From Nitrospirota bacterium (GTDB lineage Bacteria; Nitrospirota; Thermodesulfovibrionia; Thermodesulfovibrionales; Magnetobacteriaceae): 8,825 bases of DNA. The notes beneath the pieces are model-generated. The model was given only the letters and a program-made list of their open reading frames with translations. It was not told where the DNA came from and searched no databases. Positions 1 to 6,081 of the stretch are shown here, piece after piece. How positions within the stretch are numbered: the stretch's first letter is position 1; the number at the start of each line of letters is the position of its first letter. A program made the position numbers and the translations under genes. The DNA is taken from the NCBI GenBank assembly GCA_015232165.1, contig JADGAE010000063.1, positions 1 to 8,825 of the forward strand, in the 5' to 3' direction.

Positions 1-17
1 CCCCTTCAGAACCCCCC

Positions 18-91
18 GCAAGGGGACCAGTCCCCTTGACCCCATAAAAATGCCGTAAATTTTGTAGTTAATCCAATCGAAACGCGCTATA
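18..91. repeat. 74-bp dispersed repeat, copy A, with GC-rich palindrome
   Basis: This segment matches 3612-3685 at 70 of 74 positions in the same orientation. Its left part is a palindrome: arms 19-27 and 30-38 are perfect 9-bp complements around a two-base centre. The right part (44-91) is AT-richer and nearly identical between copies. One of the four differences falls in the palindrome centre, so pairing is kept; the others are at 44, 57 and 83. Bases 1-17 resemble the sequence left of copy B (a 'tcaga-ccc' block), so the element probably continues beyond the window edge, where copy B has a terminator hairpin. It lies downstream of the minus-strand genes. No ORF spans it. Confidence 0.85.
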
Positions 92-141
92 AGTGAGAAG
101 TTTATCCTTGCTGAGGAAAAAAATTTACCCCTGTGTGTGAT

Positions 142-306
142 TCAATTTATCCACATATCTTTGATGTCAACAACAACTGCTGAATACATCTCCTGCACGT
201 GTTCAATAATACAATCGATCCCATCAGAGACAGGCAATCCAATTATAAGTATATCACCCTTGACTTGCATGACTGCTATATGTCCTATGATTAATTCTTT
301 ATTCAT
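142..306 (-). CDS. Possible 54-residue protein, function unknown
   Basis: A 54-codon frame opens at the ATG at 306-304. The frame extends upstream to 345, but the inner start is preferred because a promoter-like AATAAT lies six bases upstream, which would give a leaderless message; there is no Shine-Dalgarno sequence. The product is one small hydrophobic/charged domain with alternating beta-like stretches (VKGDILIIGLPV, YSAVVVDIKDM). The order strand, helix, strand faintly recalls the first half of a STAS (anti-sigma antagonist) fold, but the usual serine region that follows is absent, so it could be a truncated STAS-like domain or a chance frame. It lies between the FG-GAP lipoprotein gene and the repeat at 18-91, all on the minus strand or unoriented. 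I do not recognise it with certainty. Confidence 0.3.
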   Translation of the reverse strand: MNKELIIGHIAVMQVKGDILIIGLPVSDGIDCIIEHVQEMYSAVVVDIKDMWIN

Positions 307-312
307 GACATA

Positions 313-321
313 ATTATTGCA
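313..321 (-). promoter_or_regulatory. Candidate extended -10 (TGC-AATAAT) for the 54-residue ORF
   Basis: Read on the minus strand, TGC (321-319) is followed by AATAAT (318-313), one mismatch from the TATAAT consensus, and then six bases before the ATG at 306. The -35 region is weak (TTTACT at a short spacing of 15). The TGC plus A/T-ATAAT form is shared with the promoters of both Crp/Fnr genes in this window. Confidence 0.3.
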
Positions 322-345
322 TTTTACATGCCAAGTAAAGGGCAA

Positions 346-479
346 TCACAAAAAACTCTCTAAGCAAGAAAACAAAGCCTGTTACACCCCTATGACACCG
401 TCAATCCCCCATCCCACATTACGACAGTGGTGTCACCTCTCCAACACATACATCTACGGTTAGGAAAAGAAGGAAGGTG
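346..479. other. Gene-free stretch with an inverted repeat (393-435)
   Basis: No coding frame is convincing here. The arm TGACACC (393-399) is complementary to GGTGTCA (429-435), enclosing about 29 bases. A further GGTGTCAC lies at 476-483, overlapping the stop of the FG-GAP lipoprotein gene. The inverted repeat lies just downstream of that gene and could be a weak transcript end, but no T-run follows directly on the minus strand; the nearest T-rich stretch is about 25 bases further on. Confidence 0.3.
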
Positions 480-1667
480 TCACGGTTTATCTAACGACAG
501 TATATTCAGGCCATCGGGCTTGGTGCAGGCGGTTAGGGCGCTGTTGATGTAATCCATGTAGACGGACATCTTGCCTTGACATGGCAAATTAAAGGTGTAT
601 GTCGTAGTGATTGTAAAGTCGCCGGTATTAACGGAGACGAGCGAGAGGGCACCAGGGGTAGATGTATCCTTAAAGAAGTGGGTTACGAGCAGATTCCTGC
701 TTGAAGGTGATAGAGAGGGCAGCTTTTCAATGACAACCGGGAAGGGGTACGATAAGGGTGCCGTCTTAACGAGTGTTGTCTGTTGGTCTTTATTGTTAAA
801 GGCGAGGATGGACATCTCTGATGAATTAGCGCCTCTGACATAAGAGATATAAGAAATGTCCCTGTCTTTGTCATAGAACAACAGAGAGGCATACTGTATC
901 CTGTTGTTAAACTCAACGGTGTCACCATATGGAAACGATTTAAGCAATATAGGTTGAAACGTCTTACCGTCTATGTTTTTTACCAACCACAGGGCATTGT
1001 TCTTAAGCTCGGGCACAAGGATGTCAACAAAGCCATCATCGTTTACGTCGTCAACGTTTAGGTACTTTGCGGAGAAGACCTCCGACAACTGAGGACTTTT
1101 AATTTCCATCTTTTTTAGCTCGTAATCCAACGGCCCCTTGGACAGATACAGGTAGAGATATCGGTCAAATATGCCTACTGCGGCAATATCGGATATGCCG
1201 TCGGCATTGAGGTCGGAGGTCTTTAGGTCAAAGCCATATTGGGGGGCGGGAAGCTCGTGTGACATGTCGTAGTTTGTGCCGGAGCTGTCATTTATAAGAA
1301 AGTGTATCTTGTCCTCGTATGTATAGGCAAGGTCAGGGACCTTATCACCGTTGAAGTCCCCGCTGCCTATGGCGGTACCTAAGGAGGAGTCGATGTGGGT
1401 TGGTTTGTCGAAATTAAGTCCATTGCCCTGCCCAAAGTATATATCCAGCCCCTTGTACTTTGTGAAAAACACCGCATCCTTTAAACCGTCTCCGTTGAGA
1501 TCAACCGCTATAACGCTATAAGGGATGCCGTCGGCGGGGATAAACCTCGAGTTTACCTTCTTCTCTACCGTCTCTTCCCTGCATCCGGCAAGTATAAGCA
1601 ATAACACCGGGATAATCATTATGTGTCTTAACACATTTAGCAAAGATGTGTGTAGACGATTATTCAT
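480..1667 (-). CDS. FG-GAP/VCBS repeat lipoprotein
   Basis: A 395-residue predicted lipoprotein. Residues 1-29 form a lipoprotein signal: a basic start, a hydrophobic stretch, and the lipobox LILAGC with Cys29 as the likely acylation site. Four Dx(N)xDGxxD-type calcium-loop motifs typical of FG-GAP/VCBS propeller repeats follow at about 56-64 (DLNGDGLKD), 104-112 (DFNGDKVPD), 152-160 (DLNADGISD) and 207-215 (DVNDDGFVD), spaced 48, 48 and 55 residues. The C-terminal half (about 220-395) lacks these motifs but is beta-rich and may complete the propeller. Such proteins are usually envelope-anchored and bind ligands or partners; no catalytic residues are visible. The ATG overlaps the end of the upstream foldase gene by 8 nt, and a GGAGGT at 1681-1676 sits 8 nt before the start, so the two are co-transcribed and probably translationally coupled. 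The exact partner is unknown. Confidence 0.85.
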   Translation of the reverse strand: MNNRLHTSLLNVLRHIMIIPVLLLILAGCREETVEKKVNSRFIPADGIPYSVIAVDLNGDGLKDAVFFTKYKGLDIYFGQGNGLNFDKPTHIDSSLGTAIGSGDFNGDKVPDLAYTYEDKIHFLINDSSGTNYDMSHELPAPQYGFDLKTSDLNADGISDIAAVGIFDRYLYLYLSKGPLDYELKKMEIKSPQLSEVFSAKYLNVDDVNDDGFVDILVPELKNNALWLVKNIDGKTFQPILLKSFPYGDTVEFNNRIQYASLLFYDKDRDISYISYVRGANSSEMSILAFNNKDQQTTLVKTAPLSYPFPVVIEKLPSLSPSSRNLLVTHFFKDTSTPGALSLVSVNTGDFTITTTYTFNLPCQGKMSVYMDYINSALTACTKPDGLNILSLDKP

Positions 1668-2640
1668 TTGACTTGACCTCCGATTTACCTTTTTGCTCGT
1701 TGAGCAGTTGTTCGATGTGCTGAGGGTATACTTGCAATTTGTATTTTTCCGATAACCTCTTAAGGGCTTCGTTGTGTTTTTCCTGATACCTGTTTCTTTC
1801 CATATCGCTTATTACGCGGCTTCTAATCTCTTCAAACTTGTAGATACTGGGTTCATAAGTGCCTAAAAGGCTGACGATGACATACATGTCCTTCTCCAGG
1901 ACAAGCTTGACCTGCCCCGGTTGTAATTGCATAAACTCTTTTAAGGCATTGTCATAGGGGCTACCCTTTATCTTGCCCTCCCAGTAAGACAGTGGTGTAA
2001 ATAATATATTAAGCTCAGGGTGCTTCTCTGTGAAATCGTCCCTGAGCTTTACAACGGTTTCATAATCCTTGGCTGTGATACGGTTATAGATACCTTCTGC
2101 CGCCTCTTTGCAGGTATCCGCATAATTCTTGTCGTTATCCTTAGAGTCTTTATCTCCGGCGGTTTTGCGGGAGACACCGAACATAAACCCATTATATATC
2201 TTTGGTGTGTTATACATGCCCAGATTATTTACGTAGAAGTCCGCGGCCTCTTGTTCGGTTGGCCTTTGTACGGTTAGGAGCTTGTTCTTATACAGATTGG
2301 CAAGTATATTGACCCTTTTGTCTTCCGGTACGCCTTTGAGTGCAGTCATGTTCTCCGGCTCCTTATCCAGACCCTCTTCTACCGCCTCTTTGCTAAACAA
2401 GATACCCGCCATCATATCATCCAGCAGGTCATAAAGCCGCTGCGTGGAGAGTCGATCCCTGGCGTTTAATGCCTGCTTGGCTTGTGCCTTAAACCGTGAC
2501 AGAGTTATAACGGTTTCCCCAATCCTTGCTACCACGGGGTCATCCTCACCCCTTGCAACCTGCACGGTTAATACCACCATCAGGAGCATACACGACAAAA
2601 TACCCGTTACCCCTTTTACCCATTTCAACTGCTCTGACAT
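1660..2640 (-). CDS. Secreted parvulin/SurA-like peptidyl-prolyl isomerase (foldase)
   Basis: A 326-residue exported protein. Residues 1-30 are a signal peptide (basic N-terminus, hydrophobic core about 12-28, cleavage near VARG-E). The mature N-terminus (VVARIGETVITLSRF, from residue 36) is the typical opening of the SurA/PpiC/EpsD-type chaperone domain, followed by helices to about 135. Residues 147-262 are in the position of a PpiC rotamase domain: the motif LQPGQVKLVLEKDMYVIVSL (239-258) matches the 'LKPGEVS..V....GYHIIKV' end of parvulins. The middle is divergent: the usual HILV opening and GGDLGFF block are replaced by YNGFMF and TPLSYWEG, and a charged Asp/Lys stretch (162-172) is inserted. 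Isomerase activity is therefore doubtful and a chaperone role more likely. It lies in the periplasm by inference. The start has GGAGGT (2655-2650) 9 nt upstream. It overlaps the downstream FG-GAP lipoprotein gene, a plausible client. Confidence 0.8.
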   Translation of the reverse strand: MSEQLKWVKGVTGILSCMLLMVVLTVQVARGEDDPVVARIGETVITLSRFKAQAKQALNARDRLSTQRLYDLLDDMMAGILFSKEAVEEGLDKEPENMTALKGVPEDKRVNILANLYKNKLLTVQRPTEQEAADFYVNNLGMYNTPKIYNGFMFGVSRKTAGDKDSKDNDKNYADTCKEAAEGIYNRITAKDYETVVKLRDDFTEKHPELNILFTPLSYWEGKIKGSPYDNALKEFMQLQPGQVKLVLEKDMYVIVSLLGTYEPSIYKFEEIRSRVISDMERNRYQEKHNEALKRLSEKYKLQVYPQHIEQLLNEQKGKSEVKSNE

Positions 2641-2756
2641 TTGTGTAAAACCTCCGTTTTTTAGCGTTAAGTTTCTATATTTTACAACAGATAACCTTAT
2701 GTAATCTACAATGTTTCATTACAGGATGTGAGCAGGCACCGGGACATCACGCGGGG
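2641..2756 (-). promoter_or_regulatory. Leader of the foldase-lipoprotein operon, with an inverted repeat
   Basis: This 116-bp gap separates the Crp/Fnr stop from the foldase start. TGTAAT (2700-2705) and ATTACA (2718-2723) form a perfect hexamer inverted repeat with a 12-bp spacer; inside it TGTA-ATC-TACA (2700-2710) is another dyad. Downstream on the minus strand there is AT-rich sequence with a possible promoter (TTACAT, 16 bp, AAATAT), assigned only weakly. The dyad lies just upstream of that promoter, a good position for an activator site. It does not match the standard CRP (TGTGA-N6-TCACA) or FNR (TTGAT-N4-ATCAA) box. No clear terminator for the Crp/Fnr gene is visible, so read-through is possible. 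Confidence 0.35.
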
Positions 2757-3464
2757 CTACTGGCTGTACATCTGTAGGCCGATGCGGTCTTTGATGACGA
2801 TCCTGCCGTTGCGTTCCTGTATCAGCCCCTCTTTCTTGAACTTGCTGAATGTCCTGATCGAGGTCTCCACTGTTGTGCCTACCATATCGGCTATGTCCTG
2901 CCTGGTGAGTCTCAGGTCTATGACGGAGCCTGTATCGGCGGTCATCGCCAGGTTGTCCGACGAATTGTATGCCGATTTGTCGGCCAACTTCAGCAACAAA
3001 GACGCTATGCGCGACTCAACACACTCAAGCGCTATGCTCTTGAGCATTTCATAGGAGTCCTTCATCCTGTCTCCGATGATTGAGGCCAACGACAACATCA
3101 GTGTGGGATAGCGGTCAAGGAGCTTGAGGAGGTCCTTGCGGGAGACCTTCAGGGTGCTTGTGGGTTCCATTGCCACGGCATTGGCCGGATAGGGGAAGTC
3201 CTTAAACACCGCCACCGCACCAAAAAGCTCCTTCGCCTGGATGAGCTCCAGGATTATCTCCTTACCCTCGTTGGAGAGCTTCGTGATCTTTACCTTACCG
3301 TCAATAACAACATAAAGCCACTCAGACCTCTCACCCTCTGAAAAAACCATTTCACGCTTCTTATAAGAAGCGTGCTGCAGATACGGCCCTATCTCCTCAA
3401 TTTCAACGTCGTTAAGCCCCTTAAAGAAGTTTACATCCTTTAAGTCGATACCATTTATTATCAT
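2757..3464 (-). CDS. Crp/Fnr-family transcription regulator with degenerate nucleotide pocket
   Basis: A 235-residue DNA-binding regulator. Residues 13-118 form the cyclic-nucleotide-binding-type beta-roll, about 120-150 the dimer helix, and about 153-230 the Crp-type winged helix-turn-helix (LTRQDIADMVGTTVETSIRTF, recognition helix near 197-209). The recognition helix has Glu200 and Arg204 in the E-x3-R pattern of CRP/FNR, but FNR's Ser is Ile203. The phosphate-binding cassette is altered: FGAVAVFKDFPYPANAVAME (81-100) lacks the Glu and Arg that hold cAMP, so it probably senses something else. It lacks the N-terminal cysteines of FNR. The frame stays open to an ATG at 3539, but the start at 3464 is preferred: AGGA lies 10 nt upstream, the family N-terminus fits, and the likely promoter (-10 at 3512-3507) would put the longer start upstream of the transcript. 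It may regulate the downstream foldase-lipoprotein pair; this is inference from position. Confidence 0.88.
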   Translation of the reverse strand: MIINGIDLKDVNFFKGLNDVEIEEIGPYLQHASYKKREMVFSEGERSEWLYVVIDGKVKITKLSNEGKEIILELIQAKELFGAVAVFKDFPYPANAVAMEPTSTLKVSRKDLLKLLDRYPTLMLSLASIIGDRMKDSYEMLKSIALECVESRIASLLLKLADKSAYNSSDNLAMTADTGSVIDLRLTRQDIADMVGTTVETSIRTFSKFKKEGLIQERNGRIVIKDRIGLQMYSQ

Positions 3465-3506
3465 AAAATAAATGTCCTCACTATTTATTTTATATTGTCG
3501 GCACAT

Positions 3507-3515
3507 ATTATAGCA
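3507..3515 (-). promoter_or_regulatory. Extended -10 promoter (TGC-TATAAT) of the first Crp/Fnr gene
   Basis: On the minus strand TGC (3515-3513) directly precedes a perfect TATAAT (3512-3507). No good -35 is present, which is usual for extended -10 promoters. The predicted transcript starts near 3500, giving a leader of about 36 nt that contains AGGA 10 nt before the ATG at 3464. Confidence 0.55.
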
Positions 3516-3560
3516 ACCATAAGGGCTGCATGGGTGCATAAAAAAGTGGTGGGCGCTTTG

Positions 3561-3596
3561 AGAAAAAAAAAGGGAGAAGGACTCTGTCCTTCTCCC
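3561..3596 (-). terminator. Intrinsic terminator, leftward
   Basis: The arms 3572-3581 and 3587-3596 are perfect 10-bp complements around a 5-base loop (CTCTG at 3582-3586). Left of the hairpin is a run of nine A (3563-3571), so on the minus strand the hairpin is followed by a T-run, the classical Rho-independent layout. No minus-strand gene lies to its right: the receiver gene at 3788 runs the other way. It therefore terminates antisense transcription, insulates the Crp/Fnr promoter, or is carried by the adjoining repeat element. Confidence 0.75.
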
Positions 3597-3611
3597 TCAG
3601 ACCCTCATCCT

Positions 3612-3685
3612 GCAAGGGGACAAGTCCCCTTGACCCCGTAAAAATGCCGTGAATTTTGTAGTTAATCCAATCGAAATGCGCTATA
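3612..3685. repeat. 74-bp dispersed repeat, copy B
   Basis: This is the second copy of the element at 18-91, same orientation, with four substitutions in 74 bp. Its palindrome arms are 3613-3621 and 3624-3632 (9 bp, perfect) around the centre AA. It is separated from the terminator hairpin at 3572-3596 by only 15 bp, and the sequence between resembles bases 1-17 of the window, so terminator and repeat may be one mobile or dispersed unit. It lies upstream of the receiver gene promoter. I see no target-site duplication or transposase. Confidence 0.85.
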
Positions 3686-3727
3686 TCACAATAAACAATA
3701 ATAGAGCAATCGGGAAAATAAGAACCT

Positions 3728-3757
3728 TTGCATTTGGAGCTACATTTAAGTTAAAAT
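3728..3757 (+). promoter_or_regulatory. Sigma-70-type promoter for the receiver gene
   Basis: TTGCAT (3728-3733), an 18-bp spacer and TAAAAT (3752-3757) form a reasonable housekeeping promoter. Transcription would begin near 3764, giving a leader of about 24 nt that contains GAGG (3775-3778) 9 nt before the ATG. Confidence 0.5.
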
Positions 3758-3787
3758 CTTACTACCGGGTCAGTGAGGTAATTAAGG

Positions 3788-4213
3788 ATGAAGAAGGAAA
3801 CAACGGTGAAAGGTAAGAGATTTTTAGTCGTGGATGACTCAAGGAGTATGAAGGTGATTGTAAAGAAGATACTCGGAAAGTGTGTCGCCAACTGTGACAT
3901 ACTTGAGGCCGATGACGGTAAAGAAGCAATCAATGTGCTCCTGAGGGAAAAAGTAGACGTAATCATAACGGACCTTGCCATGCCCGGCATGGATGGCATC
4001 GAGTTGGTCAAACAGGCAAGACAACTAGAAAACGGCAAATTCATACCGATAATAATCCTTAGCGCCGAAACGGACGAAACAATCGGCCAATCCCGCAAGT
4101 ACGGCATCACGGCATGGATTTCAAAACCGTTTACCGAGGACGAATTCGTCAAGGTACTGAAAAAGGTTATCCCCGGCATCTGTGACATAAAAATCCTCCA
4201 TCAAGTAATATAG
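3788..4213 (+). CDS. Stand-alone CheY-like response regulator receiver
   Basis: A 141-residue single-domain receiver with no output domain. The acidic pair is Asp16-Asp17 (FLVVDDSRSM), the phospho-acceptor is Asp62 (VDVIITDLAMPGMDG), the conserved hydroxyl residue is Ser92 (IIILSAE) and the catalytic lysine is Lys113 (WISKPF). All residues needed for phosphoryl transfer are present. The GITAWISKPF block and the lack of an output domain are typical of CheY-type proteins that act by protein contact, for example on a flagellar motor or as a phosphate sink; no chemotaxis gene is in the window to confirm this. The start has GAGG 9 nt upstream. The radical SAM gene begins 7 nt after its stop on the same strand, so the two probably share a transcript. 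The histidine kinase partner is not visible. Confidence 0.9.
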   Translation: MKKETTVKGKRFLVVDDSRSMKVIVKKILGKCVANCDILEADDGKEAINVLLREKVDVIITDLAMPGMDGIELVKQARQLENGKFIPIIILSAETDETIGQSRKYGITAWISKPFTEDEFVKVLKKVIPGICDIKILHQVI

Positions 4214-4220
4214 CATAAAC

Positions 4221-5714
4221 ATGTATAACATTCATCCATATAGAGAGAAGGACTTCAGGGTAACGTTTCTAAACCCGCCTTTTTTGAGGGGTTTTTCGCG
4301 CAGTCAACGCAGCCCCGCCGTCACAAAAAGCGCGACCCTCTACTATCCCATGTGGTTATCCTATGCCGCTGCCGTCGTTGTCGGTGAAGGCTTTGAGATA
4401 GACCTCATCGATGCCCCCGCCGACAATATCAGCATCAGCGGTGTCATAGCCAGGACGAAGGCATTTGCCCCGCGTCTGATAGTCGTTGACACCAGCACGC
4501 CAAGCATATACAACGATGCAGCCATGTGTGCCAGGGTCAAGGAGGCCCTGCCGGATAGCTTCGTCGTGATGGTTGGAACGCATGTATCAGCACTTGCGCA
4601 ACAGTCGCTCATGTTGGGGATGGCCGTTGACGCCGTGGTCGTTGGCGAGTACGACTACACGTTGAGGGAACTTGCCACGGCGCTGCGGCAGGGGACGTCT
4701 CCGGTGGAGGTCAGGGGGCTTGTACTGAGGGATGGCGGGCAGGATGGCGGCTTTATAGACACCGGTAAGCGACCGTTAATAGACAACCTCGATGAGTTGC
4801 CATTTGTCAGTCCCATATACAGGCGGTTTCTTAATCCCTACAACTACTTCAATCCCAACGCCCTCTACCCCATGATCACGATAACGACCAGCCGGGGATG
4901 TCCCTTTGAGTGCATCTTTTGCCTGTATCCGCAGACAATGATGGGGCACAGGGTCAGGACGCGGGGTGTCGATAACGTCGTTGCGGAGATGCGCTATATT
5001 GTTGAGGATTTCCCCGAGGCAAAGGCGATATTCTTTGAAGACGACACCTTCACCGTAAACGCTAACAGGTGCAAAACGCTCTCTGAGGCAATAATCAAGG
5101 AAGGTTTGAGGATATCCTGGAGTGCCAACGCACGCGCCGACCTCAACTACGACACAATGGCGGCAATGAAGGCCGCCGGATGCAGGGCCTTGTGTGTGGG
5201 TTTTGAAAGCGGCAGTCAACTGCTCCTTGACGGCATGAACAAGCGTGTCGACATAGAGGACATGCATCGGTTTATGCGCGATGCCCGCAGGGCCGGGATA
5301 CTGGTCCACGGATGCTTTATGGTAGGGCTGCCGGCGGAGACTAACGCCACAATGCAAGAGACCCTGGCCCTTGCAAAGTCGCTAAACCCCGACACCGTGC
5401 AGTTCTACCCCGTGATGGTCTATCCTGCAACCGTGGCCTACAACTGGTACAAGCGCGAAGGGCTGCTACGGAGCGAAGACTTCTCTGCCTGGCTGACCCC
5501 CTCGGGGCTGCACAACACGGTCATCAGGACACACGCACTGTCCTCGGAGCAGCTTGTCCGCTTCTGCGATCATGCCAGGAGGCAGTTCTACCTCCGCCCT
5601 CGTTATATTGCCTACAAGCTGTGGCAGTCTCTGGGCAGCGCTCACGAACTCAGGAGAAACCTCAAGTCTGCAAAGACCTTCATAAAGTACCTCCTAAGGG
5701 GTTCCGACGTCTGA
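4221..5714 (+). CDS. B12-binding-type radical SAM protein, substrate unknown
   Basis: A 497-residue protein with an N-terminal Rossmann-like B12-binding-type domain (about 13-160; RVTFLNPPF start, VVMVGTHVSALAQQS loop) and a radical SAM barrel (about 215-430). The [4Fe-4S] cluster motif is Cys227-x3-Cys231-x2-Cys234 (SRGCPFECIFC), followed by FFEDDTFTVN (271-280), GFESGSQ (327-333) and the GCFMVGLPAET turn (364-374), all typical of the BchE/HpnJ-like superfamily. The DxHxxG cobalamin ligand motif is not seen in the N-terminal domain, so cobalamin may bind base-off or not at all. The substrate cannot be read from sequence. Members are common near lipid, hopanoid and surface-polysaccharide genes, and a nucleotidyltransferase lies further right, but this is only suggestive. 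The ATG has no clear Shine-Dalgarno sequence; it starts 7 nt after the receiver stop, so translation may depend on coupling. Confidence 0.85.
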   Translation: MYNIHPYREKDFRVTFLNPPFLRGFSRSQRSPAVTKSATLYYPMWLSYAAAVVVGEGFEIDLIDAPADNISISGVIARTKAFAPRLIVVDTSTPSIYNDAAMCARVKEALPDSFVVMVGTHVSALAQQSLMLGMAVDAVVVGEYDYTLRELATALRQGTSPVEVRGLVLRDGGQDGGFIDTGKRPLIDNLDELPFVSPIYRRFLNPYNYFNPNALYPMITITTSRGCPFECIFCLYPQTMMGHRVRTRGVDNVVAEMRYIVEDFPEAKAIFFEDDTFTVNANRCKTLSEAIIKEGLRISWSANARADLNYDTMAAMKAAGCRALCVGFESGSQLLLDGMNKRVDIEDMHRFMRDARRAGILVHGCFMVGLPAETNATMQETLALAKSLNPDTVQFYPVMVYPATVAYNWYKREGLLRSEDFSAWLTPSGLHNTVIRTHALSSEQLVRFCDHARRQFYLRPRYIAYKLWQSLGSAHELRRNLKSAKTFIKYLLRGSDV

Positions 5715-5735
5715 TACAAAGTGGATGGGTACCCC

Positions 5736-5765
5736 CCTCCCTCTTATTGAAGGGGATAGGGGAGG
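5736..5765. terminator. Imperfect GC-rich hairpin after the radical SAM gene
   Basis: CCTCCC (5736-5741) pairs with GGGAGG (5760-5765), with a short inner helix around the loop ATTG. It begins about 20 nt after the radical SAM stop. No T-run follows, so it is a weak or Rho-assisted terminator at best, or part of a dispersed C/G-rich repeat. Confidence 0.3.
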
Positions 5766-5814
5766 ATGTTTTGGCAATGGAGAACAAATTTACCCCGGCT
5801 AAAATTTTTCGGAC

Positions 5815-5844
5815 TTGACAAATACGCCCTCTTGCTGTCATAAT
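5815..5844 (+). promoter_or_regulatory. Promoter of tRNA-Val
   Basis: A perfect -35 TTGACA (5815-5820), an 18-bp spacer and -10 CATAAT (5839-5844). The predicted start near 5851 lies 10 nt before the mature tRNA 5' end, as expected for a short-leader tRNA transcript. Confidence 0.7.
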
Positions 5845-5860
5845 CATATTCACGGTGGGC

Positions 5861-5935
5861 GGGCGATTAGCTCAGTGGTGGAGCGCTGCCTTCACACGGC
5901 AGAGGTCACTGGTTCGAGCCCAGTATCGCCCACCA
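5861..5935 (+). tRNA. tRNA-Val (anticodon CAC)
   Basis: A complete 75-nt cloverleaf with encoded CCA. The acceptor stem is 5861-5867 with 5925-5931 (7 bp), the D stem 5870-5873 with 5881-5884, the anticodon stem 5886-5890 with 5898-5902, and the T stem 5908-5912 with 5920-5924 around TTCGAGC. The anticodon loop TTCACAC places CAC at 5893-5895, reading GUG valine codons. The discriminator is A5932 and CCA is 5933-5935. It has its own promoter. No clear intrinsic terminator follows on the plus strand; the next bases are an A-run. The broken radical SAM gene on the other strand reaches to within 7 bp of its 3' end. Confidence 0.97.
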
Positions 5936-6074
5936 TAAAAAAAACACCTCTCTCTATGGCAAGCATGTCAACCCTGCATTGCTTGGGACACAGCGTGCAG
6001 CACTTGAGTATGTCGCGGGCCTCAATAGCCCTCTTGCGGAGGTCCACGGGGGAAAGCGACAAATAAGCAGGCAT
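5892..6074 (-). pseudogene. 5' remnant of a PflX-like radical SAM gene, truncated at tRNA-Val
   Basis: The ATG at 6074 opens 44 residues (6074 to 5943) that match the N-terminus of PflX-like radical SAM proteins (pyruvate-formate-lyase-activating-enzyme type, normally about 300 residues): MPAYLSLSPVDL followed by ILKCCTLCPKQCRVDMLA, with the family's Cys-x2-Cys-x3-Cys cluster before the SAM motif. Where the family continues with a Gly-Val-Cys turn, this frame runs into an A/T homopolymer (FF) and then reads antisense through the tRNA to a stop at 5892. The CxxxCxxC radical SAM motif and the whole barrel are missing, so it cannot be an active enzyme. It begins 7 nt after the stop of the Crp/Fnr gene at 6082, so the original pair was an operon. 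A GTG directly before the ATG is an alternative start. Family assignment rests on memory of the N-terminal pattern. Confidence 0.6.
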
Positions 6075-6081
6075 CACGTCT

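Noticed and set aside
44..91. FNR-like half-sites (TTAAT, ATTAA) and a possible outward promoter in the repeat tail
   Set aside because: Only one half matches the FNR box well, and the promoter spacing (20 bp between TTGTAG and TATAAG) is too long; the -10 is not kept in copy B.
3465..3539. Longer start (ATG 3539) adding MHPCSPYGCYNMC to the first Crp/Fnr protein, which could look like an FNR cysteine cluster
   Set aside because: No Shine-Dalgarno sequence precedes 3539, the likely -10 (3512-3507) lies inside that extension, and the start at 3464 has AGGA at good spacing.
1..3700. Composite transposon bounded by the two repeats
   Set aside because: No transposase, terminal inverted repeats or target duplication is visible, and the bracketed genes are ordinary regulatory and envelope genes.
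4776..5357. 193-residue minus-strand frame inside the radical SAM gene
   Set aside because: It is a shadow of a well-supported radical SAM coding sequence with clear motifs, and it resembles no family I know.
5892..5942. Protein tail FFMVGDTGLEPVTSAV of the minus-strand frame
   Set aside because: This is the antisense reading of tRNA-Val and the adjoining A-run, a well-known spurious translation, not protein sequence of the remnant gene.
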